Positions 8,152 through 19,102 of a stretch of 43,815 bases of DNA are shown one piece after another. The first letter of the stretch is position 1, and each line of letters starts with the position of its first letter. A program made the translations under genes and the position numbers. Below the pieces are notes generated by a model that was not told the origin of the DNA, did not search any database, and saw only the letters and a program-made list of their open reading frames with translations. The stretch spans positions 1-43,815 of the forward strand of contig JADLFC010000167.1 in assembly GCA_020845775.1 (NCBI GenBank), given 5' to 3'. This DNA is from Deltaproteobacteria bacterium. Its GTDB lineage: Bacteria; Bdellovibrionota_C; UBA2361; SZUA-149; JADLFC01.

Positions 8152-10026
8152 TGCGTGCGTCGTTTTGCTTTCGTCTAATAGTTGCCTAACTGCAATTGCT
8201 ACTTCGCGTAAATCAATAGGTTTAGACAAGCAGCGATCCACGCCGAGTTTTAGAAAGCGCTCGATGTCAAAAACAAATGCCTGTGAGCTAAGTAGTATTA
8301 CGGGCACAGCCGAACCATTGACTGCAGATCTTATTACTGAAATTATATTCTCTCCCCCGGTATCCGATATCTCGCTGTCAACTAAGGCAAGTTCAATGTT
8401 ATTAGAGCGCAGGACACTTATAACCTCCGCACCAGACTGAGCCCTGACCACGGAAAAGCCTTGGTGGACGAGGTACCTTTCGAGCATTTGTTGCGTATCG
8501 CTATTGCCCTCCACGACGAGAAGCTTTTCGCCATGCCCGCAGGAGACTGGGATCCCGGCAGATGCAGTCTGCTCGCCTCCAATATTGGTTTTATGGGAGT
8601 CTATTTCTGCAGCTGGCATCACTATCCAAAAAGTAGAGCCTTTACCTGACTCGGAAATGAAATCAGCCGTACCCTCGTTTACTTCAGCAAGTTTTTTTGT
8701 AAGCGGCATACCTAAGCCAGTGCCAACTTGAGCCTTGGAGTATTCATTTTCCACTCGTTCAAACGCACTAAAAACTTTGGCCCTATCCTCCTCTGAAATG
8801 CCCACGCCGGTATCTCGAACACTCAACTTGACGCGATGACCCGGAACTCGCTCGGCCCAAACAGTTATAGTTCCATCATTGGGCGTATATTTAATGGCAT
8901 TGGTTAAGAAATTAATAATCATCTGCCGGGCATGTCGTTTGTCGCAAAGCATTGCTAAACCACTATCGACTTTTTCCAATACCAACTTGTGCCCCTTCTC
9001 GCTCGCCTGACTTCTTACCACATTGGTCAAGTCCGAGAGCAGCGCCCCGACATCGACTACTACTGGCTTCGCAGTAACCTTACCAGCTTCTACCTTGGCG
9101 TAGTCCAAAACATCCGTTACTAACTCGACTAGATGGTCCCCGCTCGATTTAATCATCTGGCAAGTATCTCGCTGAGATTCAGTAATCGGGCCACAAAGGC
9201 CATCGAGAATGAGCTCTACGCCATTTAAAATAATTCCCAATGGCCCGCGAATTTCGTGACTCAAATTTGCCAAAAACCCAGTCTTTGCACGAACAGACTC
9301 TTCGCTAACCTTGGTCATGTGTAGTAGTTGTTCAGTAAACTGAGCATCTACGAGCATTAAGGCGCCCTGCCTAGCTAGCAAAAATACTACCTCGATATCT
9401 GTCTTGCTTGGTTCAACCCCGGGTAGAAATTCGACGCGCAGTGCGCCAAAAACCTGCCCAGCAAATGATAGCGGCTGCGCTATGACGCGAGATTTTAGAC
9501 CACGAGAAGAAACGACATTTTCCTCATTGGAGGCATCGAGCAACATTGACTGAGAAGCTAGGGACATTGGGCGCCCCAATACCAAGGCCTGAGACCATTG
9601 TTGCGTAGATTGATTGTAAAGCGCCAGTTCCACCGCTTGAGCATCGACCTGCTGGTAAGCTAATTCAACGATTCGCCGCAGATTCAAACCTAGATCGTTC
9701 GCCGAAACGTTACCCGGCTTATTAAAAGCGTATGAGGCCTTGTAAAGCCTTGTCGACTCATAGAGAAAACTCCCAAGCTTCTCTTCCAAATCTCCCTGAA
9801 CTATTGGCAAGCCTAAATTACACACCGCCGAATCAACTGCAGAAAGCATTTTTTTGCGCGAAAGAAACAACGCACACAACGACGTCCAGGCAATGAAGTT
9901 AAGCGCTGAAATTATATAAAAGTACAAAGAAGGCTCCGCTATGCCAGATAACATCAAAAGCATAGGTACGCTTCCTACGAGAATGCTAGTAGCCGCTGGT
10001 ACGACAGTCCTTGTGTTTATCTTCAC
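8134..10026 (-). CDS. Hybrid sensor histidine kinase (2 TM, GAF-like, HisKA, HATPase, receiver)
   Basis: A 630-aa membrane-anchored two-component kinase. Two hydrophobic segments (about 10-28 and 33-55) have almost no periplasmic loop, so sensing is probably cytosolic or within the membrane. A GAF-like region follows (about 110-230). HisKA has phospho-acceptor His257 in FLANLSHEIRGPLG. HATPase_c shows the N box (Asn377), DTGVGI and GTGLGMPL. The C-terminal receiver (about 500-620) keeps phospho-acceptor Asp550, Ser580/581 and Lys602. The usual acidic pair near its start is Glu506-Gly507, so one acidic residue is missing. The start is GTG 10026 with GGAG close upstream. No separate response regulator is adjacent, so the partner is unknown. 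Confidence 0.92.
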   Translation of the reverse strand: MKINTRTVVPAATSILVGSVPMLLMLSGIAEPSLYFYIISALNFIAWTSLCALFLSRKKMLSAVDSAVCNLGLPIVQGDLEEKLGSFLYESTRLYKASYAFNKPGNVSANDLGLNLRRIVELAYQQVDAQAVELALYNQSTQQWSQALVLGRPMSLASQSMLLDASNEENVVSSRGLKSRVIAQPLSFAGQVFGALRVEFLPGVEPSKTDIEVVFLLARQGALMLVDAQFTEQLLHMTKVSEESVRAKTGFLANLSHEIRGPLGIILNGVELILDGLCGPITESQRDTCQMIKSSGDHLVELVTDVLDYAKVEAGKVTAKPVVVDVGALLSDLTNVVRSQASEKGHKLVLEKVDSGLAMLCDKRHARQMIINFLTNAIKYTPNDGTITVWAERVPGHRVKLSVRDTGVGISEEDRAKVFSAFERVENEYSKAQVGTGLGMPLTKKLAEVNEGTADFISESGKGSTFWIVMPAAEIDSHKTNIGGEQTASAGIPVSCGHGEKLLVVEGNSDTQQMLERYLVHQGFSVVRAQSGAEVISVLRSNNIELALVDSEISDTGGENIISVIRSAVNGSAVPVILLSSQAFVFDIERFLKLGVDRCLSKPIDLREVAIAVRQLLDESKTTHASSSNV

Positions 10027-10154
10027 TTCTCCAAATTCAAATACATGCGAGCTTTTTCACTTACCGAACAACGATAGAACATAACGACAGTTTATCTAGC
10101 TATTAGATGCTTAATTTTCTTAGCTGTTGCCAAATAATAGATAATAATACCACC

Positions 10155-11651
10155 CTAGGAAACCGCGTTAGCTGTGGTCAATCTACTAGAAACACCTAAG
10201 GAAACAACTAAGTTTAACAAATCGCGTCGATAAAAAATCCATAATACTAAGAAGTAGCTAACCGAGCCCAGGAGTATTTTTCCAACAGCCACCCCGAGCG
10301 GCCCGATACTTCTAGCACAGAGCGCAGAAAACAAGGAAGTTACAAAAACCATAACTAAAACCCCACTCAGCGCCGGTAAAATAGCCCTAAAATACTCCAA
10401 TGAAGTTATTTTAATAGCTGTCTTCAGGTATTTTAAAATCAATAAGGACAAAAATGGCATGATAATTAGCCAACAGGCATAAAAGCCATTTAGTCCAAAA
10501 AAGCTTCCTGCCACATAGAAAGCTGGCGGCAAAACTAGAGCTCCAGCTAAATTGCATTGAAGCTCATATCTCGGCTTCCCAAGAGCAAGAAAGAGTGGAG
10601 TTGCATTATTCATGAGCGCGCGCATTAAGCCTATAGCCGCCATAACTTCAAGTGGCGTAATCATTAGCCGCCATCTCTCGCCTAGTAAAGGTTCCACTGC
10701 TTCCTCCGCTATTACTCCTAGCCCCGCAATAAATGGCAACGCCACTGCTAAAACGCCCTCAACGCTGCGTAAAAAAGCCGATTTTAGTGCCTCACTGTCG
10801 CTCTTTAACTTGCTATAATACGGTATTAAGACAGGTCGCAATACGGAATTAATTTTCGATAGAGGCAAGTCGGAAAAGTAAAAAGCCATGGCGTAATACC
10901 CTAAAACCTCAGCGCCAAGGAGCCGCCCTACCAAGACATTATCGATAGACGAAAACACGATCCAACACAGTGTTGCGACAGTGGATGGCAAGCCAAATTT
11001 AAGAGCTTTCTTATATAGCTCGCCATTCCAAGCAAAGCCACGCGGCAAGCCTCTAAGGCACAGCAACCAGACTGACGATACGATGTCGCGGTATACAAAT
11101 CCAATCACTAGAGCCCAGTACCCCAGACCAAATACTGCCAACACATACTGCAAAACTCCCCTACTCACTCCGACGCAAAAATTCATAGTTGCTATGGATC
11201 CAAATTTCAATTCGCGCCGCAGCATAGCATCGGGCACTACGGCAGCACTTCGAATCACAAAGGTACCAGCGATCGCTAGAAGCGGCGCCTCTAACTCCTC
11301 CGAATTATAAAAAGACGCCATCAGCGGGGCTAACACGGCCGCAATAATGGATAGGCTAGCTCCCAATAACATATTAAGAGAAAACATTTGCCTTTCCTTA
11401 GCTTTATCAAAATGTGCCTCCTGAATTATCCAAGTCATGAGGTCAAAGGAGGCTGCCATTGTAAGGTAAGGAACCAATGTCTCCGCCAAAGCCATCACCC
11501 CATAGTCCGAGGGCTCAAGCACGCGAAGCGTCAAAATGGTTAATCCCCAAGAAATTACCTGCCACACAAAAGTCGAGGAGGCTAGAATCCAGAGGGCATT
11601 GCGAGCTTCGACCGCTAATGGACTATTGATATTATCTGGCGTGTTTTTCAA
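10155..11651 (-). CDS. Wzx-like polysaccharide flippase (MOP superfamily)
   Basis: A 498-aa polytopic membrane protein with roughly 12-14 hydrophobic segments. The early motif VLEPSDYGVMALAETLVPYLT matches the Polysacc_synt / WzxC-type flippases, in which a short FGxxA/YGxxA motif follows the first helix. The family moves undecaprenyl-linked oligosaccharides across the inner membrane for O-antigen, capsule or exopolysaccharide. The start is a TTG at 11651 with no evident Shine-Dalgarno site; no better in-frame start lies before the first membrane segment. It is divergent from a GT-C glycosyltransferase gene, which supports a surface-polysaccharide role. The glycan is unknown. Confidence 0.85.
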   Translation of the reverse strand: MKNTPDNINSPLAVEARNALWILASSTFVWQVISWGLTILTLRVLEPSDYGVMALAETLVPYLTMAASFDLMTWIIQEAHFDKAKERQMFSLNMLLGASLSIIAAVLAPLMASFYNSEELEAPLLAIAGTFVIRSAAVVPDAMLRRELKFGSIATMNFCVGVSRGVLQYVLAVFGLGYWALVIGFVYRDIVSSVWLLCLRGLPRGFAWNGELYKKALKFGLPSTVATLCWIVFSSIDNVLVGRLLGAEVLGYYAMAFYFSDLPLSKINSVLRPVLIPYYSKLKSDSEALKSAFLRSVEGVLAVALPFIAGLGVIAEEAVEPLLGERWRLMITPLEVMAAIGLMRALMNNATPLFLALGKPRYELQCNLAGALVLPPAFYVAGSFFGLNGFYACWLIIMPFLSLLILKYLKTAIKITSLEYFRAILPALSGVLVMVFVTSLFSALCARSIGPLGVAVGKILLGSVSYFLVLWIFYRRDLLNLVVSLGVSSRLTTANAVS

Positions 11652-11790
11652 TTGTTCGCGATATTTTCGGCATGCCCTATGTGACTTTTTAAGCTACTGG
11701 GCCCTATATGTTATTAAAAGTACTTTGAGTAGTGTGGCCATTTGCGCCATAGTGAGTGAATATACCAGACTTAGCCAAAGTTATAAACAA

Positions 11791-13254
11791 ATGTTCTTCC
11801 GCATCTACTACATACTGCTGATTATGGCCATTGGACTTGGTCTTCGCCTGGCACATATTGACTCTCGCAGTCTTTGGCTAGACGAAATGACGAGCATGGA
11901 GGTATCATCTCTCTCCATTCAAAGGATTTTTTCAGGTCGCGGATTTGATAGCCACACACCACCGCTGTACTATGCGATTCTACACTTATGGTTCGCTTTA
12001 GTGCCGGTGACGGAATTTTTTTTGCGCCTATTCTCTGCCATAATTGACACAGCTAATATCGCCTTAGTCTATCTAGTCTTTGCACGCCAATTTACTTGCC
12101 GCATTGGTCGAAACGCGGCGCTGCTTTATTCAAACTCGGCTTTTGCAATCTATTATGCGCAGGAAGGCCGCATGTATACCTTACTCGTCTTTCTCGCGCT
12201 GCTTACGTATTTACTAACGCTTGACCTCCTCCAAAATCGCCTAACTTTAAGCAAAAGTTTGTGGCTAGCAGCAATCGGCGTTTCTGGTATGTACACCCAT
12301 TACTATTATGCGATTTTTCTTTTTAGCCTGGCATTAGGTGCGGCATTTAGCGGCAGGCATTCTAAGAAATTTCTTTGCAAATGGTTTGCCATATTATGCC
12401 TTATCGCCTTAGGCTTTTTGCCATGGATTAGGGTCGTGGCAAATCTAGCAATGAGCGGTGGACAGTCATTTCGCCAATTTACATTTAGCGTAATTCCCTA
12501 TGCTTTTTTCCGCTTTTTTGCAGGCTACGCTCTCATGCCGCTTAGACTTGAGGACAAGACCCATATCGTAGGGACGATAATGAGCAATTTAGGTCTTCTG
12601 CTTGCATTTAGCCTTATCTTTGGTTTCGCCTTAGTTGGCGCATATAGAACAATTTACCGCGAATACAAGAATCATCTCGCACTGTTTCTTTCAGCCTCCA
12701 TCTTGCCAGCTCTGATAGCATTAGCATTAAGTCTATTTGCACCCATGCTTAGCGAAAGATATCTCATCGTAATCTTTCCCTTTCTCTTTGGCGCACTGGC
12801 CCTTAGTCCAACTCTTAAAGTCCACTCCACACTAAACAGCGTCCTAAATATTTCCGCCCTCGGGCTAATCGTGCTTGCATTAGTAGCTCATCATGAAAGC
12901 GACGATTTTGGGAACACCCAGTGGAAGGACGCTGCTAAAACAATTGCCCAAGCTACAGACAGTAGCAAAATTGCCATAGTCAATCCGCATTACGCTAAGA
13001 ACCTAATGCGCTACTACCTGCCGAGCGGTTTTGAGGTGATGGGCGTTAATGCCGACGACCTAAGCAATAAAGAATTTTCTGAAGCACATCCAGAGCTCGC
13101 AAATCAAGCCATTTGGTTAATCGAAAGTGGCGGGAAACCAAGTGCTTTAGCTTGGTGGAAGGCTAAGAATTTTAGTATTGCCAAACAATATTTTTTTCCT
13201 CTAGAAAACACTATCGCGCTTTATCACCTCGTCCCCCCACAACGGCAAGAGTAA
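11791..13254 (+). CDS. GT-C (family 39-like) membrane glycosyltransferase
   Basis: A membrane protein of about 487 aa with 10 or more hydrophobic segments. After the first helix comes RSLWLDEMTS (Asp31-Glu32), the conserved acidic pair of the first periplasmic loop in PMT/ArnT-type enzymes, followed by HTPPLYYAILHLW and later AQEGRMYTLL, both typical of this fold. Such enzymes transfer a sugar from a polyprenyl-phosphate donor on the periplasmic side; donor and acceptor are unknown here. I chose ATG 11791 (MFFRIYY) because the open frame further upstream (to 11536) runs into the opposite-strand flippase gene and has no ribosome site. GTG 11752 is an alternative. The C-terminal 100 residues are soluble. 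Confidence 0.85.
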   Translation: MFFRIYYILLIMAIGLGLRLAHIDSRSLWLDEMTSMEVSSLSIQRIFSGRGFDSHTPPLYYAILHLWFALVPVTEFFLRLFSAIIDTANIALVYLVFARQFTCRIGRNAALLYSNSAFAIYYAQEGRMYTLLVFLALLTYLLTLDLLQNRLTLSKSLWLAAIGVSGMYTHYYYAIFLFSLALGAAFSGRHSKKFLCKWFAILCLIALGFLPWIRVVANLAMSGGQSFRQFTFSVIPYAFFRFFAGYALMPLRLEDKTHIVGTIMSNLGLLLAFSLIFGFALVGAYRTIYREYKNHLALFLSASILPALIALALSLFAPMLSERYLIVIFPFLFGALALSPTLKVHSTLNSVLNISALGLIVLALVAHHESDDFGNTQWKDAAKTIAQATDSSKIAIVNPHYAKNLMRYYLPSGFEVMGVNADDLSNKEFSEAHPELANQAIWLIESGGKPSALAWWKAKNFSIAKQYFFPLENTIALYHLVPPQRQE

Positions 13255-13272
13255 TCGCAAGTAAGTAGCGCA

Positions 13273-14868
13273 TCACTCCCACTCTATAGTCGCGGGCGGT
13301 TTAGTGGATATGTCTAGAACGACGCGATTAACCCCGCTAGTCTCGTTGATGATGCGGGCTGAAATCCGCCTCAATGCTTCTTCGGGAAGCATATACCAAT
13401 CGGCAGTCATGCCGTCCCTAGAAGTTACTGCGCGAATTGCAACGGCTTGTTCATACGTCCTCGCATCTCCCATCACGCCCACGCTATAAACCGGAAGCAA
13501 TACCGCAAAAACCTGCCATAGCACCTCTTCGAGGCCTAAAACATGAACCTCCTCGCGCAAAATAAAATCTGCCTTGCGAAGAATCGCCAAGCGCTCTTCC
13601 GTAACCTCACCAAGACAGCGAATAGCAAGCCCAGGCCCGGGAAATGGTTGCCTAATAATAAACTCCTCAGAAATACCCAAGCCTCTACCCACAGCCCTAA
13701 CCTCATCCTTAAAAAGCTCGCGCAGCGGCTCAATTAGACCTAATTTCATGTTATCGATCAAACCACCAACATTGTGATGGCTCTTAATAGTGTGCGATTG
13801 GCCGACTACAGAGATACTTTCAATGACATCCGGGTACAAGGTTCCCTGCACTAGATATTGAACATCGGAAAGCAAAGCCGCCTTCTCCTCGAAAATCTCA
13901 ATAAATATCCTACCTATGATTTTTCGCTTTTCCTCGGGATTGCTTATGCCCCTTAATTCGCCTAAAAATCGCTTTGCTGCGTCTACAACGCAAACATTGA
14001 GTTCTAAACTTTTTAGCGAGCGCTCTATAACTTCGCGCTCGCCCTCGCGCAATAAGCCGTTATCTACAAATACACAAACTAACCTCTCACCTATCGCCCT
14101 ATGCACCAGGAGTGCCGCGACAGTGGAATCGACACCACCACTAAGGGCGCATATAACTCTGCCCGACGGCACTTTTTCCTTAATGGCGCTTATTACTTCC
14201 GTGGCGAAACACACAGGATTCCAGTCCTGTCTAAGCTCAGCAATGTCAAACAGGAACGACTTAATAATGTCCTTGCCAATAGGAGTGTGATGAACTTCGG
14301 GATGAAACTGCACGCCGTATATCTTTTTTGCAATGTTTCCAAATGCGGCAATTGGGGATCCTTTAGACGAGGCAAGTATTTCAAAGCCACGCGGCATTTC
14401 CAACACCTTGTCACCGTGACTCATCCATACTGAATGCTCTCGCGATACGTCAAACAAAAATGGAGCCTGTAAGCGGTTAAACTTAACCAAAGATGGGCCA
14501 AACTCCCTCTCCTGTGGCGAAACGCAATTTTGCGCACTTTCGGCATCAGCAGTAGCCGATGAATCTTCATCTCCCCAACCACCTACCCTTCCACCCAGAA
14601 CAGTTGCGATTAGCTGCATGCCATAACAAATTCCAAACACCGGAATACCGGCATGCAATAAAACTTCGTCTATTTTGGGAGCGCATTTAGAATTTACGGA
14701 TGCCGGTCCACCGGAAAGTATCAGAGCACTTGGATGTCGTCCGAGCAATTCTTGACCGGGAGTATTGCCCGGAACAATCTCACAATAAACACCAAGTTCC
14801 CTAACTGTCCTTGCAATGAGCTGGGTATACTGCGAACCGAAATCGAGAATTAATAATTGAGCCTTCAC
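13273..14868 (-). CDS. guaA: GMP synthase (glutamine-hydrolysing)
   Basis: Makes GMP from XMP, ATP and glutamine in the cytoplasm. It is 531 aa and complete. The class-I amidotransferase domain has its nucleophile Cys in FGICYGMQLIA and His/Glu in VQFHPEVHHTP. The ATP pyrophosphatase domain has the PP-loop CALSGGVDSTVAALL, and the C-terminal dimerisation domain ends DISTKPPATIEWE, as usual. One oddity is a polar insertion (about residues 100-120, GWGDEDSSATADAESA) between the Cys region and EREFG. The start is GTG 14868 with GAGG about 10 nt upstream. It lies 48 bp downstream of guaB on the same strand, the common guaBA order. Confidence 0.98.
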   Translation of the reverse strand: MKAQLLILDFGSQYTQLIARTVRELGVYCEIVPGNTPGQELLGRHPSALILSGGPASVNSKCAPKIDEVLLHAGIPVFGICYGMQLIATVLGGRVGGWGDEDSSATADAESAQNCVSPQEREFGPSLVKFNRLQAPFLFDVSREHSVWMSHGDKVLEMPRGFEILASSKGSPIAAFGNIAKKIYGVQFHPEVHHTPIGKDIIKSFLFDIAELRQDWNPVCFATEVISAIKEKVPSGRVICALSGGVDSTVAALLVHRAIGERLVCVFVDNGLLREGEREVIERSLKSLELNVCVVDAAKRFLGELRGISNPEEKRKIIGRIFIEIFEEKAALLSDVQYLVQGTLYPDVIESISVVGQSHTIKSHHNVGGLIDNMKLGLIEPLRELFKDEVRAVGRGLGISEEFIIRQPFPGPGLAIRCLGEVTEERLAILRKADFILREEVHVLGLEEVLWQVFAVLLPVYSVGVMGDARTYEQAVAIRAVTSRDGMTADWYMLPEEALRRISARIINETSGVNRVVLDISTKPPATIEWE

Positions 14869-14916
14869 TAAAGGAATTCCTCTTATCTACCTACCTAGAC
14901 CTTTGTACATCGCTTC

Positions 14917-16413
<1,497 letters not shown>

Positions 16414-16434
16414 CTAATTATAGCCTTACTGGCT

Positions 16435-17340
16435 TTAAGAATCCAGTATTTCTTGGACAAGAATAGTATCCAAGTCACTATGAGCAGCGAGAGAAGGGTC
16501 ATTAGTTGCGTTTCTAATTCGCTTTACTATATCCTGAGCGAGTTTTTCGGCATCGGGAAAGCTATCAATTCTCGAGCTACTGGACTCAAATATACTTGTC
16601 GAAGCAAGGCTAAAATTAATAGTGGCTTGAATTTCGCGTTCGACAAAACTCATGGCTTCTAGGTCGTTTTCTAACTCTGCCATGTAAGCACTAAGCGATT
16701 GAACTGCAAGCAAGGCGGTTGTTCGCGTCTTAATATCGCTATTGAGCGGGTCTCTGCTGCTTACGTCTTGCAAGGCAACCTCGCCTTCTACCGCTTCCGC
16801 TAATGGCTCGACGTCTATGTATTCGACGCCCAGTATTCCATCGGCACCTCCGCTGCGATCAAGCGAAAGCGATAATGCGGTGGCGGCATTGAGGTCGACG
16901 CCAGCGTCTTTTAACACTTCGGAAATGTCGCTTTTGCTAAAAGCATCGTACGTTTCCCCGTCTGCTAGCTCGATAACCGCTCTGGCGTCGCGCACAAGGC
17001 CTTGATATCGCAAATTCAGACTATTGCGATCTGCTTGGGTTGCATCCGATGCGGCCGATTCTTCGGATAGATCTAAAAGGTCGTGCGTAATATCCTCTAG
17101 TTCGGAAAGTAAATTCTTGCTGGTGCGCACAAGGCCAATTGCCTCATTGAACCTAACATAAGAGCGCGCAAAAGCCTCGGCACCAATTCGCAAACCGGAT
17201 GCCAAATCGACATTGTCCCTATCAGATGTAGCACCTAAGCCTCGGCCATTTATTGAAGACTTGGCCGAGCTAGCTTTTTGGCCAGAGCTCTTGGCTAGCT
17301 CGACTAATACACCGCCACTAATCTTGTTAATAAAGGACAT
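16435..17340 (-). CDS. Divergent flagellin-like protein
   Basis: A 301-aa protein with no signal peptide, mostly helical at both ends. The N-terminal region (LASGLRIGAEAFARSYVRFNEAIGLVRTSKNLLSELEDI, about 46-85) follows the flagellin N-domain pattern: SGLRI, repeated small residues, then a helix with a regular heptad. RNSLNLRYQGLVRDARAVIE (about 105-124) parallels the flagellin RxxLxxEFxxLxxEIxRI segment. The C-terminal third has a second helical zone (SLSAYMAELENDLEAMSFVEREIQATINFSLAST). The extreme C-terminus does not match a classical flagellin end, and an acidic tail follows. GGAG 7 nt before ATG 17340 fixes the start. It could be a minor filament protein, a hook-associated protein or a non-flagellar relative. 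No other flagellar genes are near. Confidence 0.55.
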   Translation of the reverse strand: MSFINKISGGVLVELAKSSGQKASSAKSSINGRGLGATSDRDNVDLASGLRIGAEAFARSYVRFNEAIGLVRTSKNLLSELEDITHDLLDLSEESAASDATQADRNSLNLRYQGLVRDARAVIELADGETYDAFSKSDISEVLKDAGVDLNAATALSLSLDRSGGADGILGVEYIDVEPLAEAVEGEVALQDVSSRDPLNSDIKTRTTALLAVQSLSAYMAELENDLEAMSFVEREIQATINFSLASTSIFESSSSRIDSFPDAEKLAQDIVKRIRNATNDPSLAAHSDLDTILVQEILDS

Positions 17341-17480
17341 GCAGAAACTCCATGACAGATCCGATCCATAGCAATAAATACGGCAGTTCCCTCAATAATC
17401 TTTTGGGTTAAATTATTTCTTTAATAATTACATATGGTTAGAGCTCTATCGAGAAGTCGCCATTTGCGAATTGGCGCCGC

Positions 17481-18911
17481 TCAGTGTCCCAGCACTTCCT
17501 TTAGGTCGTCTTTTGGAATGCCGAATTTTGGCCTAAGAGTTTTATTCTCCTCTCGTGTCCATTGTTGAACAGGTTGGTCAAGCTGGGCAGCGAGACTATT
17601 AAAAGTCCTCTTAGCTGCCACGATGCCATATCCACCACCTACGGCCAAAACCAGCAGTACGAGCCAGCCGAATACTCCAGAACTATCCTCTTCCGGCTCG
17701 GAATCCTCTGCATCGAAGGCAGTTGTGTTTATAGCTAATAGCGAACGCTCCTTGGCCGAAATCAGCACTCCTGTCACTGTTTCGGGGAATCGCTCAATTA
17801 AGAGAGAGCGAATAGCTTCGCGTCCGCTTACATATGGGTCTTGCGTAATGGCTTCGCGAAAAAAATCTAAAGCATAGCTAGGAACACCGTCTTCCAAGGC
17901 ATCAATTGCTCCCATCAGATAAGCCTGAGCGAGGGCGCGCTTAACTCGGTCATTCGTTGCGGAAAACGTCTGGATGATCCTCGAAGTCACCTCTTGCTTT
18001 AGAAAATTAAAACGCACCTCCTTTCCAACACCTGTGGCAATATTTAGGAGGAAGTCAGCAATGCCTAGCAACACTTCGTCGCCACAATACTTTGGAGCAA
18101 GGCTTGCAACATGTAGCAAATTATCTGCGGCATTATAAGGTTGGCGTTTTAGTAGGGTTGCCACAAAAACAGCTCTTTTTCTTTCGATCAGCTCCAAGAA
18201 AAAGGCGTCGCTTGTCACTGAAGAGTCTACTAGTGTAGCAAATGACTCGTCCAACCTCTTCTTCTTACCCAGGAGTCTCGGCGCGTTCTCCACAAGACTC
18301 TTAATCTCGGCCTCCAAATCAAAGCGATGTCCAGCCGATATTCGCCTCTGCATATTGCTAAGCAAAATAACAGCAGTGTCCAAATATAGCGCTAATTCTT
18401 TGTTGTTTAGGTAAATCTTTTCCAAATAAGCTTCAGCCGGAGAAAGGCGCGTACTAAATCCCTGCCGCAGCTCAAGCCAGTTGTTCCAATCGTCTTCGGT
18501 CAATTTGCGGACGATTATATCCAAAGAGTGCTTTCTTACTGCAGGCCAGATCGTTCGCTCATAGTCAGGGAGCTCCTTAAGTACCGCGGGCTTTAGCAAT
18601 GAAAGCGACTCCGCACTTCCCTCTTCCAATGCCGCGCCTATTAGGATAATGCGACCAGCCTGCTCTACCGCTGGATTTTTAAGTATACGTCCAACTCGCC
18701 GATACACTCCCCCCGCTTCGCTCCCCTTTTCTGACGTGTCAGGAGAAATAGCGACCTTGGCAGTCTCCTCTCTTACAAAGGCCCCTAAAGGATCGAGAAT
18801 TTGATATTGTTCAGACGAAGGAATCCCAACGAAAACAAAACACACGCCTAGCAAGGCGGCGAGAAATAATATCAAAACTGTCCTATACGAGTTAAACATT
18901 GGCAATCGCAC
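17481..18911 (-). CDS. Hypothetical membrane-anchored protein with two TM segments, 476 aa
   Basis: Not recognised. An N-terminal hydrophobic segment (about 11-28) is followed by about 390 residues of helical, probably repeat-like sequence (LAQAYLMGAIDALEDGVPSY, LDFFREAITQDP) with a TPR/HEAT flavour. A second membrane segment (about 422-440, FGWLVLLVLAVGGGYG) precedes a short basic and polar cytosolic tail. With both ends cytosolic the large domain would be periplasmic. The acidic DAEDSEPEEDSS linker precedes TM2. Start: GTG 18911 or ATG 18899, neither with a clear Shine-Dalgarno site. It lies 140 bp upstream of the flagellin-like gene on the same strand, so a link is possible but not shown. 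Confidence 0.6.
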   Translation of the reverse strand: MRLPMFNSYRTVLILFLAALLGVCFVFVGIPSSEQYQILDPLGAFVREETAKVAISPDTSEKGSEAGGVYRRVGRILKNPAVEQAGRIILIGAALEEGSAESLSLLKPAVLKELPDYERTIWPAVRKHSLDIIVRKLTEDDWNNWLELRQGFSTRLSPAEAYLEKIYLNNKELALYLDTAVILLSNMQRRISAGHRFDLEAEIKSLVENAPRLLGKKKRLDESFATLVDSSVTSDAFFLELIERKRAVFVATLLKRQPYNAADNLLHVASLAPKYCGDEVLLGIADFLLNIATGVGKEVRFNFLKQEVTSRIIQTFSATNDRVKRALAQAYLMGAIDALEDGVPSYALDFFREAITQDPYVSGREAIRSLLIERFPETVTGVLISAKERSLLAINTTAFDAEDSEPEEDSSGVFGWLVLLVLAVGGGYGIVAAKRTFNSLAAQLDQPVQQWTREENKTLRPKFGIPKDDLKEVLGH

Positions 18912-19102
18912 CCGGGCCGAGCTGCCAGTCCTTTAAAAAAGATCTAACCGGCAATAGTCGCCCCAAACAACAAATTTAAATGTCAGTATATAATCCGAGA
19001 ACAACAAAAAGAACACCAGACGAAGCAAATTGCGAACAACCGAGCAAAATACTAACACAATGCGCTCAAAAATGCACTATCCACGGCGGATATTCGACAA
19101 AA

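Noticed and set aside
11536-11790. N-terminal extension of the GT-C gene
   Set aside because: It overlaps the opposite-strand flippase, has no ribosome site and does not resemble the family N-terminus.
13536-14433. Several short ORFs on both strands inside guaA
   Set aside because: They are shadows of the GuaA frame, which is complete and conserved throughout.
17360-17430. Sigma-28 promoter upstream of the flagellin-like gene
   Set aside because: A GCCGTATT -10-like box exists, but no TAAA lies 15 nt before it.
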